Source: Actinomycetota bacterium (lineage in GTDB: Bacteria > Actinomycetota > Thermoleophilia > RBG-16-64-13). Taken from it: a stretch of DNA of 64,000 bases. Location: assembly GCA_012523095.1 (NCBI GenBank), contig JAAYJE010000062.1, forward strand, positions 1 to 64,000, given 5' to 3'. The stretch's first letter is position 1. Each line of letters starts with the position of its first letter. Position numbers and translations under genes: made by a program. The notes under the pieces are model-generated. The model was not told the DNA's origin. It did no database searches and was given only the letters and a program-made list of their open reading frames with translations. Shown here one piece after another: positions 33,924 through 41,669 of the stretch.

Positions 33924-34277
33924 GTGACTTATCCTGCAGCCTCGGATGCGCTCCAGTCCTTGCGATTGGTCTTCAAGCGTGCGTTCACCAGTTATTTCCT
34001 CGCGCTCGATTCTCCGGCTGTCGCCGACCCCACCGCGGCCTTCGAGGCTGCCGAAGAGTATCTCGCGGCGCTCCACAGCCGGCTGGGCGACGACGAGTTC
34101 ATGCGCCGCCTGGACGATGAGACGATGACCCTGGCAGGCCATGTGGAGCAGGACCTCAGACACCGGTTCCGAGGAGGCGAGGCTCAGCCGGACTACGAGG
34201 AGCTGGAGGGCCGTCTTCGGGAGTGCCTCGAGCACGGTCTGGCCCGGGTCCGCACCCGCCTGCGGCCACTCCGGTAG
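33924..34277 (+). CDS. Hypothetical small helical protein
   Basis: The GTG at 33924, eight bases after the previous stop, gives 117 residues predicted to be almost wholly helical and soluble (LQSLRLVFKRAFTSYFLALD; EEYLAALHSRLGDDEFMRRLDDE; LEGRLRECLEHGLARVRTRLRPL). The longer track ORF from 33612 overlaps the upstream gene in another frame and is not credible before this point. No family is recognised. The ribosome binding site is weak, so translational coupling to the upstream gene is likely. dedA begins 11 bases after its stop. Confidence 0.6.
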   Translation: MTYPAASDALQSLRLVFKRAFTSYFLALDSPAVADPTAAFEAAEEYLAALHSRLGDDEFMRRLDDETMTLAGHVEQDLRHRFRGGEAQPDYEELEGRLRECLEHGLARVRTRLRPLR

Positions 34278-34288
34278 AATACCCTGCT

Positions 34289-34969
34289 ATGGGCTTTTTC
34301 GAAGACTGGCTGATCCCTCTGCTGGAAAACTACGGCCTGCTCATCGTCTTCGTCACAATGGTGGCGGAGAGCGCTTGCATCCTCATACCGAGCGAGATCG
34401 TGATCCCGTACGGGGGCTTCCTGGCCGCCCAGAGACACACGGAGTTGTGGGCGGTCATCTTGGTGGCGACGGTCGCCAACCTGGTGGGGTCGGTTATCGC
34501 TTACGCCGTCGGACGCTACGGGGGCCGGGCCTTCTTCCTTAAGTACGGGCGGTATGTGGGGGTCCGTGTACACCATTTGGAAAAGGCCGAGCGCTGGTTC
34601 GACCGTCGCGGCGAGGTGACCGTCCTTTTCACTCGTGTCATGCCGGGTGTTCGTACGTTCATCTCGTTGCCCGCCGGCATATTCAAAATGTCGATGCTCA
34701 AGTTCTTGGTCTACTCCCTCATCGGCATCGTGCCGTGGGTGGCCGGCTTGGCCGCCTTGGGATATGCGGCAGGTAGAGCGGCGGGCGACAATCCCTGGGA
34801 TAGACTTCAGGGTCAATTCCACCGCTTCAACGTCGTCTTCTACGTCGTTCTTGCGATCTTCGTGGTCGCAGTCGTGGCGTGGGGTCTGAGGCGTTGGCGC
34901 CGCAGACGGGCCCTCACGAACGGGCCCGCAGAAGGCCCCCCGGATCCGCCGACGTCGGCCGAGTCCTAG
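34289..34969 (+). CDS. DedA family (VTT-domain) membrane protein
   Basis: 226 residues from the ATG at 34289. The DedA/SNARE-associated core is clear: ILIPSEIVIPYGGFLAA, the NLVGSVIAYAVGRYGG segment, and the FTRVMPGVRTFISLPAGIFKM motif that contains the conserved Arg of the family. Four or five hydrophobic segments precede a basic RRWRRRR stretch and a Pro-rich tail. DedA proteins are linked to lipid-carrier (undecaprenyl phosphate) or phospholipid translocation and envelope homeostasis. It ends the three-gene unit that starts at 33442. Confidence 0.9.
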   Translation: MGFFEDWLIPLLENYGLLIVFVTMVAESACILIPSEIVIPYGGFLAAQRHTELWAVILVATVANLVGSVIAYAVGRYGGRAFFLKYGRYVGVRVHHLEKAERWFDRRGEVTVLFTRVMPGVRTFISLPAGIFKMSMLKFLVYSLIGIVPWVAGLAALGYAAGRAAGDNPWDRLQGQFHRFNVVFYVVLAIFVVAVVAWGLRRWRRRRALTNGPAEGPPDPPTSAES

Positions 34970-35137
34970 AGGTCGGACACCGCCGTCCAAGAGTATGAGC
35001 CCGGCTCCGTTTCACGGATGATTTCGTCGGCGTTCTGTGCGGCCGGGTCTCGTATCGCTTGATCTCCGCTTCGCGTCTCGCAGCTACCAGCCGGCCTGCA
35101 TGGCCGGAACCCACTGGGGATCGTCATCACGTGGGGG

Positions 35138-35164
35138 TTGCCATATTCCACCCGAAGGTATACT
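35138..35164 (+). promoter_or_regulatory. Candidate promoter with inverted repeat before amrS
   Basis: TTGCCA at 35138 and TATACT at 35159-35164 are separated by a short spacer of 15 bases. The -10 box lies inside a small inverted repeat, CGAAG-GTATA-CTTCG (35153-35167), which could be an operator. The AmrS start codon follows at 35177. The remaining 34970-35137 holds only a doubtful 61-codon minus-strand ORF. Confidence 0.4.
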
Positions 35165-35176
35165 TCGTGCTTGACT

Positions 35177-36247
35177 ATGAGTCGACGTGGATCGACATCT
35201 TCTACCGCCGGAGAGGCATCCGGCTACGAGGCGCTCTTCTGGGAGGAGGTCTCGGGCGGGAGCCTGCGCTGCACCCTCTGCCCCCATCTCTGTGTGATCG
35301 CCGACAACACAGAGGGACTGTGCAAGTCCCGCGGCGTTCGAGACGGCCGCATGGTGAGTCTCACATACGCGAGACCTGCGACCATCATCAGTGATGAGAT
35401 CGAGAAGAAGCCGCTGTTCCATTTCCACGCCGGCACGCGGGCTCTATCCCTGGGGTGCTATGGCTGCAACGTGCTTTGCGCCGGCTGCCAGAACTGGCAG
35501 ATATCTCACGCAAGTGCCCGCACCGAGACCACACGTCTTCCCATTTTGACGCCGGGCGACGCGGTCGCCATGGCCAAGAAGCACAAACTTGCCGGGGTGG
35601 CTTTTACGTACAACGACCCGGTGGTGTGGATCGAGTACGTCCATGATGTATGCATCGCGTTCAAGGCGGCCGGTCTCTACACGGCGCTCATCACGGCCGC
35701 CTATCTGACGGAGGAAGCACTGGACTATATCGCGCCTGTGGTCGACGCCTTCAAGTTCGACCTCAAAGCGGCCACCGCGGAGGGCTGGGCTCAACTGGGC
35801 AAAGTGAAGGACCCGACTCCGGCCTGTGCAGCCACGATACGGGCCAAGGAACTGCACGGCTGTCACGTAGAGGTGGTCTCGAACATCGTGCCCGGCCTGA
35901 ACGATGATGACGTCGATCTGGCGGCTATGGCGTCGTGGGTTCGCGACGGCCTGGGACCGGACACTCCCTGGCATGTGACCCGTTTCATGCCGCATTTCGA
36001 GCTCTCTTACCTTCCGCCTACCCCCATCAAGACCCTAGAACGAGCCGTCAGCCTCGCCCGGGTGGCGGGCCTTCGCTTCGTATATGTGGGCAACGTCCAA
36101 GGGCATCCCGCGCGGCACACCGTCTGCCCGGGCTGCGGACGCACCGTGATCCAACGTGGGGAGCGGAAGGTGGAGACAGTGGGCGTCAGGCAGGGTCGGT
36201 GCGGGGCATGCGGCGAGGATCTGGGATTGGTTTGCGCGGTGGATTGA
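35177..36247 (+). CDS. amrS: AmmeMemoRadiSam-system radical SAM enzyme (AmrS-like)
   Basis: 356 residues from the ATG at 35177. The N-terminal cysteine-rich block CTLCPHLCVIADNTEGLCKSR is characteristic. The radical SAM motif is CNVLCAGCQNWQISH (CxxxCxxC). FTYNDPVVWIEY, FKFDLKA and NIVPGLNDDD follow the AmrS barrel. A C-terminal zinc-ribbon-like CPGCGRTV and CGACGEDLG close the protein. AmrS is named for co-occurrence with AmrA and AmrB (AMMECR1 and Memo homologues); its reaction is not established to my knowledge. Neither AmrA nor AmrB is in this window. Confidence 0.9.
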   Translation: MSRRGSTSSTAGEASGYEALFWEEVSGGSLRCTLCPHLCVIADNTEGLCKSRGVRDGRMVSLTYARPATIISDEIEKKPLFHFHAGTRALSLGCYGCNVLCAGCQNWQISHASARTETTRLPILTPGDAVAMAKKHKLAGVAFTYNDPVVWIEYVHDVCIAFKAAGLYTALITAAYLTEEALDYIAPVVDAFKFDLKAATAEGWAQLGKVKDPTPACAATIRAKELHGCHVEVVSNIVPGLNDDDVDLAAMASWVRDGLGPDTPWHVTRFMPHFELSYLPPTPIKTLERAVSLARVAGLRFVYVGNVQGHPARHTVCPGCGRTVIQRGERKVETVGVRQGRCGACGEDLGLVCAVD

Positions 36248-36338
36248 GGGGTGCGACGGACCGCGCTCTGTTTAACCTCAGTCGTCTAAGGGGTAGCATG
36301 ATGGCACAGCATCCAGCGGGCTTGTGGTCGGGTAGAAG

Positions 36339-36833
36339 ATGACGGAAGACCTCGGACAGGTGGTGGATGGAGGGGTAAGCGGGCGGCGGCTCGTCAGTCT
36401 CGTTATCCCCTGCAAAGCGGAATACGTGGGTTTGTGTCGTCTTGTGGCGGGCGTCTTAGGGGCGCGCGAATCTCTCGATGACGAAGTCATAGCCGATCTC
36501 AAGCTCGTGGTGACCGAGGCCTGTACGAGCTTCGTGTGGGGACCGAACACCGGTTCTATACCAGATCGGACGGTCCTAGGCTGTGGGGCGTCGTGTTCTC
36601 TGCAGGTCGACTTCAACGTCATGCACGAAGCTTGGGAGATCGTCTTGTCAGATCCCGACGGAAGACGGCGCGCATCTGCCTCCGAGCGCTGCGGCCCCAT
36701 GAACATAAGCGGTCTCGGCCTAAGCATCATCCGGGCTTTGGTCGATACCGTGGAGCAGATCGACAGTGAAGAAGCGGGTAGTGTGCTCCGCCTGGTCAAG
36801 CGTCTGCAGCCACGGCCGGAGGCCGCCGTCTAG
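36339..36833 (+). CDS. Anti-sigma-factor-like HATPase protein (RsbW/SpoIIAB type), degenerate
   Basis: 164 residues with the GHKL layout of RsbW-type serine kinases. The N box reads DLKLVVTEACTSFV, where the usual Mg-coordinating Asn (TEACTNAV) is Ser. The G2-like element is SGLGLSIIRALVDTVE. The expected DxGxG G1 box is not evident (SDPDGRRRAS), so ATP binding or kinase activity may be lost. A Pro/Gly insertion follows the N box (WGPNTGSIPD). No sigma factor or anti-anti-sigma is adjacent. It may still bind a partner. Start at ATG 36339; a GTG 21 bases on is possible. Confidence 0.65.
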   Translation: MTEDLGQVVDGGVSGRRLVSLVIPCKAEYVGLCRLVAGVLGARESLDDEVIADLKLVVTEACTSFVWGPNTGSIPDRTVLGCGASCSLQVDFNVMHEAWEIVLSDPDGRRRASASERCGPMNISGLGLSIIRALVDTVEQIDSEEAGSVLRLVKRLQPRPEAAV

Positions 36834-36877
36834 GGGTCGGCCGTTCCGCGAGAGACCCGGGGGCCCCGGTATCCTCG

Positions 36878-36886
36878 TGCTACACT
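36878..36886 (+). promoter_or_regulatory. Extended -10 element, leaderless start
   Basis: TGC followed by TACACT ends 8 bases before the ATG at 36895. Transcription would start about 2 bases before the codon, and there is no ribosome binding site in between. Confidence 0.45.
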
Positions 36887-36894
36887 GAAATGCC

Positions 36895-39108
36895 ATGAGG
36901 CCTGCCGGTTCCCGATGCCGATTCTCCCTGGTGGTGGCGGTGATCCTGGCCGCTCTGCCTGCTGCTTTGGTCGCGGCCGCCGTCCTCATCGCCAAGCCGC
37001 CGGCCGTCGCGATAGCGGCGGCGGCGCCCCTCACCGTCGGCGTGGACTGTCCACTGACCCTGGTAGGAGAGGCGTTCACCGTGACCGTCAGAGGGCAGGC
37101 TGCCGAATCCCTAGTCGGAAACAGACTAGTGGTGCGCATCAAAGGACCTGCGGAATTGTCCCAGATCGGCCAAGTTTCCCCAGAGCTGCCCGAGGCCGGC
37201 AAGCTGGTCCTGATGCTGGGGTCGTCGGCGTCCACCGGCACGACAAGCACTGCCGGCCCTATAGCTACCACATCCACCAACGGGCCCGCCACCCCCGGGG
37301 AGGCGACCGCCACCACGGGGCCGTCGTCTACGACTTCCGCGGTCTCAGTCACCACGACCACGACGGTGTCGGCCAGAGTCGGGGCCGTCGCTGCTTTGGA
37401 GAGCGGCGTGCTGGAGGCCGAGGTGACGGTGCCGGGGGATACGCCGAGCCGCTCAGGGGCGTATCTAGTGGTGGTGGAAGTGAAGGCGGGTGCGGATGTG
37501 GTGGCGAGCGGGCAGGCCTGGGTCGGCAAAGCCGATCCCAGACAGGCCCCGCTGGACCTGGCTTTTGTATGGCCGGTCTCCTTGGGCATCCATCGCGATC
37601 ACGATGGAGACTTCTACGACCAGGTGCTGGAAGAGGCTGTCGCGCCCACGGCTGCAGGTGCGGGAGACCTGCGCGGCCTCCTCGGTTTGACGGACAGGTT
37701 CGGCGCTTGGGACTTCACCCTTGCGCTGGAGCCCGTTCTACTGACTCAATTGCGTGACATGGCCGACGGCTACAGCAGGATCGACGCCTCCGGAGTCAGG
37801 ACCGAGGTCACGAGCGAAGACCCCGCGGCCGAGAACGCCGCTGAAGTCCTCACGATGCTTAAGGACCTCGGCAGCGACCAGTCGGTGGAGGTGGCCGTGA
37901 GTCCGTATTCGGGCGCCGACCTCGGCGCCCTCGCTGTTCGCGGCTGGCGGGACGGTTTCGAGCAGATCCAGATGGGCAAGCAAGAGATCAAGCAGACCAT
38001 GGGTCTGCAGGCGCCGCTGACCGGAGGATACCCTCCTGATCTGAACCTCAGCACTGAGAGTCTAGGCTTCTACGCCGCCGCCTCGATCGATCATGTGGTG
38101 GTCGACGCGGGACTGGCCGGACTGCTGGTTGAGCCGCCCGCGGCGGGCGCGGTGACCGTGCGCGCCCGCGACACCGGCAACAGTCGGGTGACGCTCATCT
38201 TCGCGAGCAGCGGGCTCAGTTCCCTCATGACCGCGCCGTGGGATCCCGGGATGTTCTCGGCCGCTCTTGCCGCCGAACTGGCCGCGCGGGATCAAGCGGC
38301 CATCGTGGTCTCTCCCAGGCTCGAGTTCTCTCTCGTACCCGAAGCGTACCTTCACGGTTTGGGCGAGATCCTCGAAAGGACTACGTGGATCAGAACACGC
38401 ACCCTGACCGCTCTGGTGCGGGAGCACGCCCCCGACACGCGCCCAATACTGCTTCAGACCCATGCGGAGGAAGGCGGCGGCGGGTATATCGAGGAGTCTC
38501 TGCTCAGCGCTCTCGAGGCCGCGCACACCGATGTGACCGATCTGGCCGCCGTGGCGGATACGACGCGACTGCCGGTGGAGGCCGCTCATCGCGCGCTGTA
38601 CATGGCCCAAAGTCGCTGGTGGTCGCGTCCGGATACCAGTCCTAAGGAGGCCAGCATCGGCCTGGAGTACGCCAAACAGGCTCGGTCTCTGGCTCAAGCC
38701 GAGCTGGGCAAGATCCGCCTGGATGGCGTCGGCTCCACTCGCGTGGTCGGCGGCAAGGGTGTGGTCACCGTCGCGGTGGAGAATGACACCGGGTATCCGG
38801 TCAAGATGGGCCTGCGTCTTGGCGGCAGCGGCCTCACCTCACCCGCAGGTGAGCTGCATGAGATAGAGCTTCCGGCGGGACGGACGGAAATCCCCGTGGA
38901 GGTCGAGAAGGCCGACGCTCCTCACACCCTCGAAGTGGCTCTGATAGCCGGCAGCAGTGCGATCGACGAAGCCGGTCACCCGCTGCGCTTCATCACGATC
39001 ATGACCGTCTTGCCCTGGATCGTGATCGCGGCCGTGGTAGTCGCGGCCGCGCTGTTCCTGCTGATCGGCCGGTTGCTTCGCGCCCATCGTGCCGGCCGCG
39101 TCGCCTGA
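36895..39108 (+). CDS. Large secreted, membrane-anchored protein, DUF6049/GH57-like
   Basis: 737 residues. A basic start and signal/anchor helix (SLVVAVILAALPAALVAAAVLI) lead into a beta domain (LTLVGEAFTVTVRGQ). A Thr/Ser/Pro linker of about 60 residues (STGTTSTAGPIATTSTNG) follows, then a further beta domain and an alpha/beta region from about residue 220 beginning LDLAFVWPVSLGIHRDHDGDFYDQ. This recalls GH57/polysaccharide-deacetylase-like barrels (FTLALEPVLLTQLRDMADGY). A C-terminal immunoglobulin-like domain and one membrane helix (IVIAAVVVAAALFLLIGRLL) with a basic tail end the protein. Actinobacterial DUF6049 proteins share this layout. Function unknown; the GH57 resemblance is by eye. 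Confidence 0.6.
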   Translation: MRPAGSRCRFSLVVAVILAALPAALVAAAVLIAKPPAVAIAAAAPLTVGVDCPLTLVGEAFTVTVRGQAAESLVGNRLVVRIKGPAELSQIGQVSPELPEAGKLVLMLGSSASTGTTSTAGPIATTSTNGPATPGEATATTGPSSTTSAVSVTTTTTVSARVGAVAALESGVLEAEVTVPGDTPSRSGAYLVVVEVKAGADVVASGQAWVGKADPRQAPLDLAFVWPVSLGIHRDHDGDFYDQVLEEAVAPTAAGAGDLRGLLGLTDRFGAWDFTLALEPVLLTQLRDMADGYSRIDASGVRTEVTSEDPAAENAAEVLTMLKDLGSDQSVEVAVSPYSGADLGALAVRGWRDGFEQIQMGKQEIKQTMGLQAPLTGGYPPDLNLSTESLGFYAAASIDHVVVDAGLAGLLVEPPAAGAVTVRARDTGNSRVTLIFASSGLSSLMTAPWDPGMFSAALAAELAARDQAAIVVSPRLEFSLVPEAYLHGLGEILERTTWIRTRTLTALVREHAPDTRPILLQTHAEEGGGGYIEESLLSALEAAHTDVTDLAAVADTTRLPVEAAHRALYMAQSRWWSRPDTSPKEASIGLEYAKQARSLAQAELGKIRLDGVGSTRVVGGKGVVTVAVENDTGYPVKMGLRLGGSGLTSPAGELHEIELPAGRTEIPVEVEKADAPHTLEVALIAGSSAIDEAGHPLRFITIMTVLPWIVIAAVVVAAALFLLIGRLLRAHRAGRVA

Positions 39109-39132
39109 CCACCCACTCCCGGTCCATCCGTT

Positions 39133-40452
39133 TCAACGACCAGATTCACGACCGGACTCACCGGCGGCGGATCGTTCGTGTATGGGTACGTATCGACGCT
39201 CAGGCTCGCCCACGTACACCTGGCGGGGGCGGTAGAGCGCGATGGCTCCGTTGTGCACCTCTTTCCAGTTGGCGATCCAGCCCGGCATGCGCCCCATGGC
39301 GAACATGACGGTGAACATGTTCACGGGGATGCCCATCGCGCGGAGGATGACCCCTGAGTAGAAGTCGACGTTAGGATAGAGCCGGCGCTCGATGAAGTAC
39401 GGATCGTTCAGTGCGACATCCTCCAGCCGTTTGGCGATCTCCAACAGGGGATCAGGTCTCTTCAGCCTGCCGAGCAGCCTGTCGGCTACTTCCTTCAAGA
39501 TGGTCGCTCGAGGGTCGTACTGCTTGTAGACGCGATGACCGAACCCCATCAGGCGTACGGGAGACTCCTTGCCTTTGACCAGGGTCACGTATTCCTTCAA
39601 GTCCACGCGTTGGTCGTGCAACTGTTGGAGCATCTCCACGACCGCGGCGTTGGCGCCCCCATGGAGTCGTCCCCAGAGCGCGCAGACACCGGCCGCGCAA
39701 CTCGCGAACATGTTGGCCCCAGAAGAGGCGACCATGCGCACCGTGCTCGAAGAGCAATTCTGCTCGTGGTCGGCATGGAGGATGAGGATCATCTGCAACG
39801 CCGCCACCGAATCGGGGTCGGGCTCGTAGTCGCGATAGGGAAGCGAGAACATCATGTGCAGGAAGTTCGAGCAGTAATCGAGGTGCGGCTTGGGATAGAC
39901 GATAGGTTGGCCGATCGACGCCTTGTAGCTGGCCGCGGCTATGGTACGGATCTTGCTGATCAGGCGGGCGGCGGCTACCTGGAAGGTGGTGTCGCTTTCC
40001 ATCTCCATCATGTCCGGCTCGTAGCAGCTCCCGGCGTTGATCATGGCCGAGAGGATGGCCATCGGGTGGCCTGTGGGGGGGAAGCCGTCGAAGTGCTTGT
40101 AGAGTCCCTCGTGGATCATCTCGTATCTTGTGAACAGGCCGCTCCAGGTCTTGAGCTGCTCCTGGGTGGGAAGTCTGCCGTATATGAGGAGCCAGCAGGT
40201 CTCGACGAAGGTGCTGTTCATGGCAAGCTGCTCTATCGGGATGCCGCGATACCGCAGGATGCCTTTTTCTCCATCCACGAAAGTGATGGCTGAGCGGCAG
40301 GACCCGGTGTTTGCGTAGCCCTCGTCCAGGGTGACGTGTCCCGTCGTGACTCTAAGTTTGGTGATATCAACGGCTCGGTCGCCCTCTGTGCCTACCACGA
40401 TGGGTAGATCGTGGGCGGCGCCGCCGATGACTATCTTAGCGGTATCTGACAT
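39133..40452 (-). CDS. gltA: Citrate synthase
   Basis: 439 residues of the type II (hexamer-type) bacterial enzyme condensing oxaloacetate with acetyl-CoA. An N-terminal beta domain (ITKLRVTTGHVTLDEGYANTGSC) precedes RYRGIPIEQLA. The catalytic residues sit in LILHADHEQNCSSSTVRM, LMGFGHRVYK and NVDFYSG. Shine-Dalgarno AGGAGAGA precedes the ATG at 40452. It diverges from korA with only 35 bases between start codons, so citrate synthase and the ferredoxin-dependent oxidoreductase share a control region. Confidence 0.96.
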   Translation of the reverse strand: MSDTAKIVIGGAAHDLPIVVGTEGDRAVDITKLRVTTGHVTLDEGYANTGSCRSAITFVDGEKGILRYRGIPIEQLAMNSTFVETCWLLIYGRLPTQEQLKTWSGLFTRYEMIHEGLYKHFDGFPPTGHPMAILSAMINAGSCYEPDMMEMESDTTFQVAAARLISKIRTIAAASYKASIGQPIVYPKPHLDYCSNFLHMMFSLPYRDYEPDPDSVAALQMILILHADHEQNCSSSTVRMVASSGANMFASCAAGVCALWGRLHGGANAAVVEMLQQLHDQRVDLKEYVTLVKGKESPVRLMGFGHRVYKQYDPRATILKEVADRLLGRLKRPDPLLEIAKRLEDVALNDPYFIERRLYPNVDFYSGVILRAMGIPVNMFTVMFAMGRMPGWIANWKEVHNGAIALYRPRQVYVGEPERRYVPIHERSAAGESGRESGR

Positions 40453-40476
40453 CTTTGCTATCTCTCCTGGTACACT
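40446..40476 (+). promoter_or_regulatory. Promoter of the kor operon with extended -10
   Basis: CTGACA (40446-40451) and TGG-TACACT (40468-40476) form a promoter with a 19-base spacer. The -10 ends 11 bases before the korA ATG, so the leader would be about 5 bases. The element lies over the gltA ribosome binding site on the opposite strand. Confidence 0.45.
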
Positions 40477-40487
40477 GCCCGTTGCAG

Positions 40488-41666
40488 ATGGAACAATGGC
40501 ATAGTCATCTACTCCGCGAACGAGTCGACCAGAGCAGCCTGCTCATCCAGGGGAATCGCGCCTGCGCTCTTGGTGCGCTCGATGCCGGAGTGACGTTCTT
40601 TGCAGGTTACCCCATCACACCGAGTTCGGAAATCATGGAGGCCATGGCCGAAGAGCTCCCCCGGATCGGAGGGGTCTTCGTCCAGATGGAAGACGAGATC
40701 GCCTCTATCTGTGCGTGCATCGGCGCATCTTTGACCGGGAAGCTGGCTATGACGGCTACTTCGGGGCCGGGCTTCTCGCTGATGCAGGAGGCGTTAGGCT
40801 ACGCCATAATCATCGAAGCCCCGTTGGTGGTCGTGAACGTGATGCGCGTCGGCCCGTCGACGGGTCGGCCTACTGCTCCCTCTCAAGGGGACGTCATGCA
40901 GGCGCGCTGGGGCACCCATGGCGACCACCCCGCCATCGTGCTCGCCGCCTCCAACGTGGCCGATATGTACCGACTGACCATGGCCGCGGTGCGGTTCGCC
41001 CAGCGTTTCCGCACCCCGGTGACCGTCCTAGCCGACCAGCTGGTGGGCCAGATGCGTGAGAGCTTCTCGCCGGAATTGGTGGGTCGCTACCGGTTGACCA
41101 GCGGTGACTTCGACTTCACCCCTGGGTACATCCGTCCGGAATTGGCCCCGGAAGTAAGACCTCCCCATATCCTGGGCTTAGACGAGCATCCTCACGTGAC
41201 CGGACTCTTCCATGACGAGACCGGGTTTCCCACCAACGATCCGGACGAGAGCAACGAGTTCTTGCGCGAACTCTACAACAAGGTGGCGCATCATCGTGAA
41301 GAGCTCTGCCTCTATGACATCAAGAACGAGGGCAAGGGCAGGGTGTGTATAGTGGCGTACGGCTCGTGCGCCCGCACCGCTCGGGCGGTCTGGAGGCTGG
41401 CCGAGTACGAAGGACTGCCGGTGGAGGTGTTACATCTATACACTCTCTTCCCGCTGCCGGTTGAGATCATCCAGCAGGTGGCGAGGCGGGTGGAATTCAT
41501 ACTCATCCCGGAGCTCAACCTCGGGCAGTACGCGCACGAAGTCCGCAAGATGGCCGAGCAGTGGACCACCGTCATCGGTATGGGAAAGATCGACGGTACC
41601 CTGTTCACTCCTCGGGAGCTTCTCGACCGTATCGCGGAACTGACCGGTAAGTACGAGAGCGTGTAA
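40488..41666 (+). CDS. korA: 2-oxoacid:ferredoxin oxidoreductase subunit alpha (KorA type)
   Basis: 392 residues from the ATG at 40488; an upstream start at 40455 is less likely because it would precede the promoter. It has the pyrimidine/pyrophosphate domains of the alpha subunit: GNRACALGALDAGVTFFAGYPITPSSEIMEAM, QMEDEIASICACIGASLTGK and MTATSGPGFSLMQEALGYA. It works with KorB (TPP) and KorG to decarboxylate a 2-oxoacid, passing electrons to ferredoxin, or in reverse. No four-cluster delta subunit is present. 2-oxoglutarate is inferred from adjacent citrate synthase. Branched-chain 2-oxoacids remain possible. Confidence 0.9.
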   Translation: MEQWHSHLLRERVDQSSLLIQGNRACALGALDAGVTFFAGYPITPSSEIMEAMAEELPRIGGVFVQMEDEIASICACIGASLTGKLAMTATSGPGFSLMQEALGYAIIIEAPLVVVNVMRVGPSTGRPTAPSQGDVMQARWGTHGDHPAIVLAASNVADMYRLTMAAVRFAQRFRTPVTVLADQLVGQMRESFSPELVGRYRLTSGDFDFTPGYIRPELAPEVRPPHILGLDEHPHVTGLFHDETGFPTNDPDESNEFLRELYNKVAHHREELCLYDIKNEGKGRVCIVAYGSCARTARAVWRLAEYEGLPVEVLHLYTLFPLPVEIIQQVARRVEFILIPELNLGQYAHEVRKMAEQWTTVIGMGKIDGTLFTPRELLDRIAELTGKYESV

Positions 41667-41669
41667 CCC

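Noticed and set aside
34966-35151. 61-codon minus-strand ORF between dedA and amrS
   Set aside because: GGGTGGA sits just upstream of its ATG and the C-terminus looks protein-like, but the N-terminus is Cys/Arg/Pro-rich and no family is recognisable. Left open as a very weak candidate.
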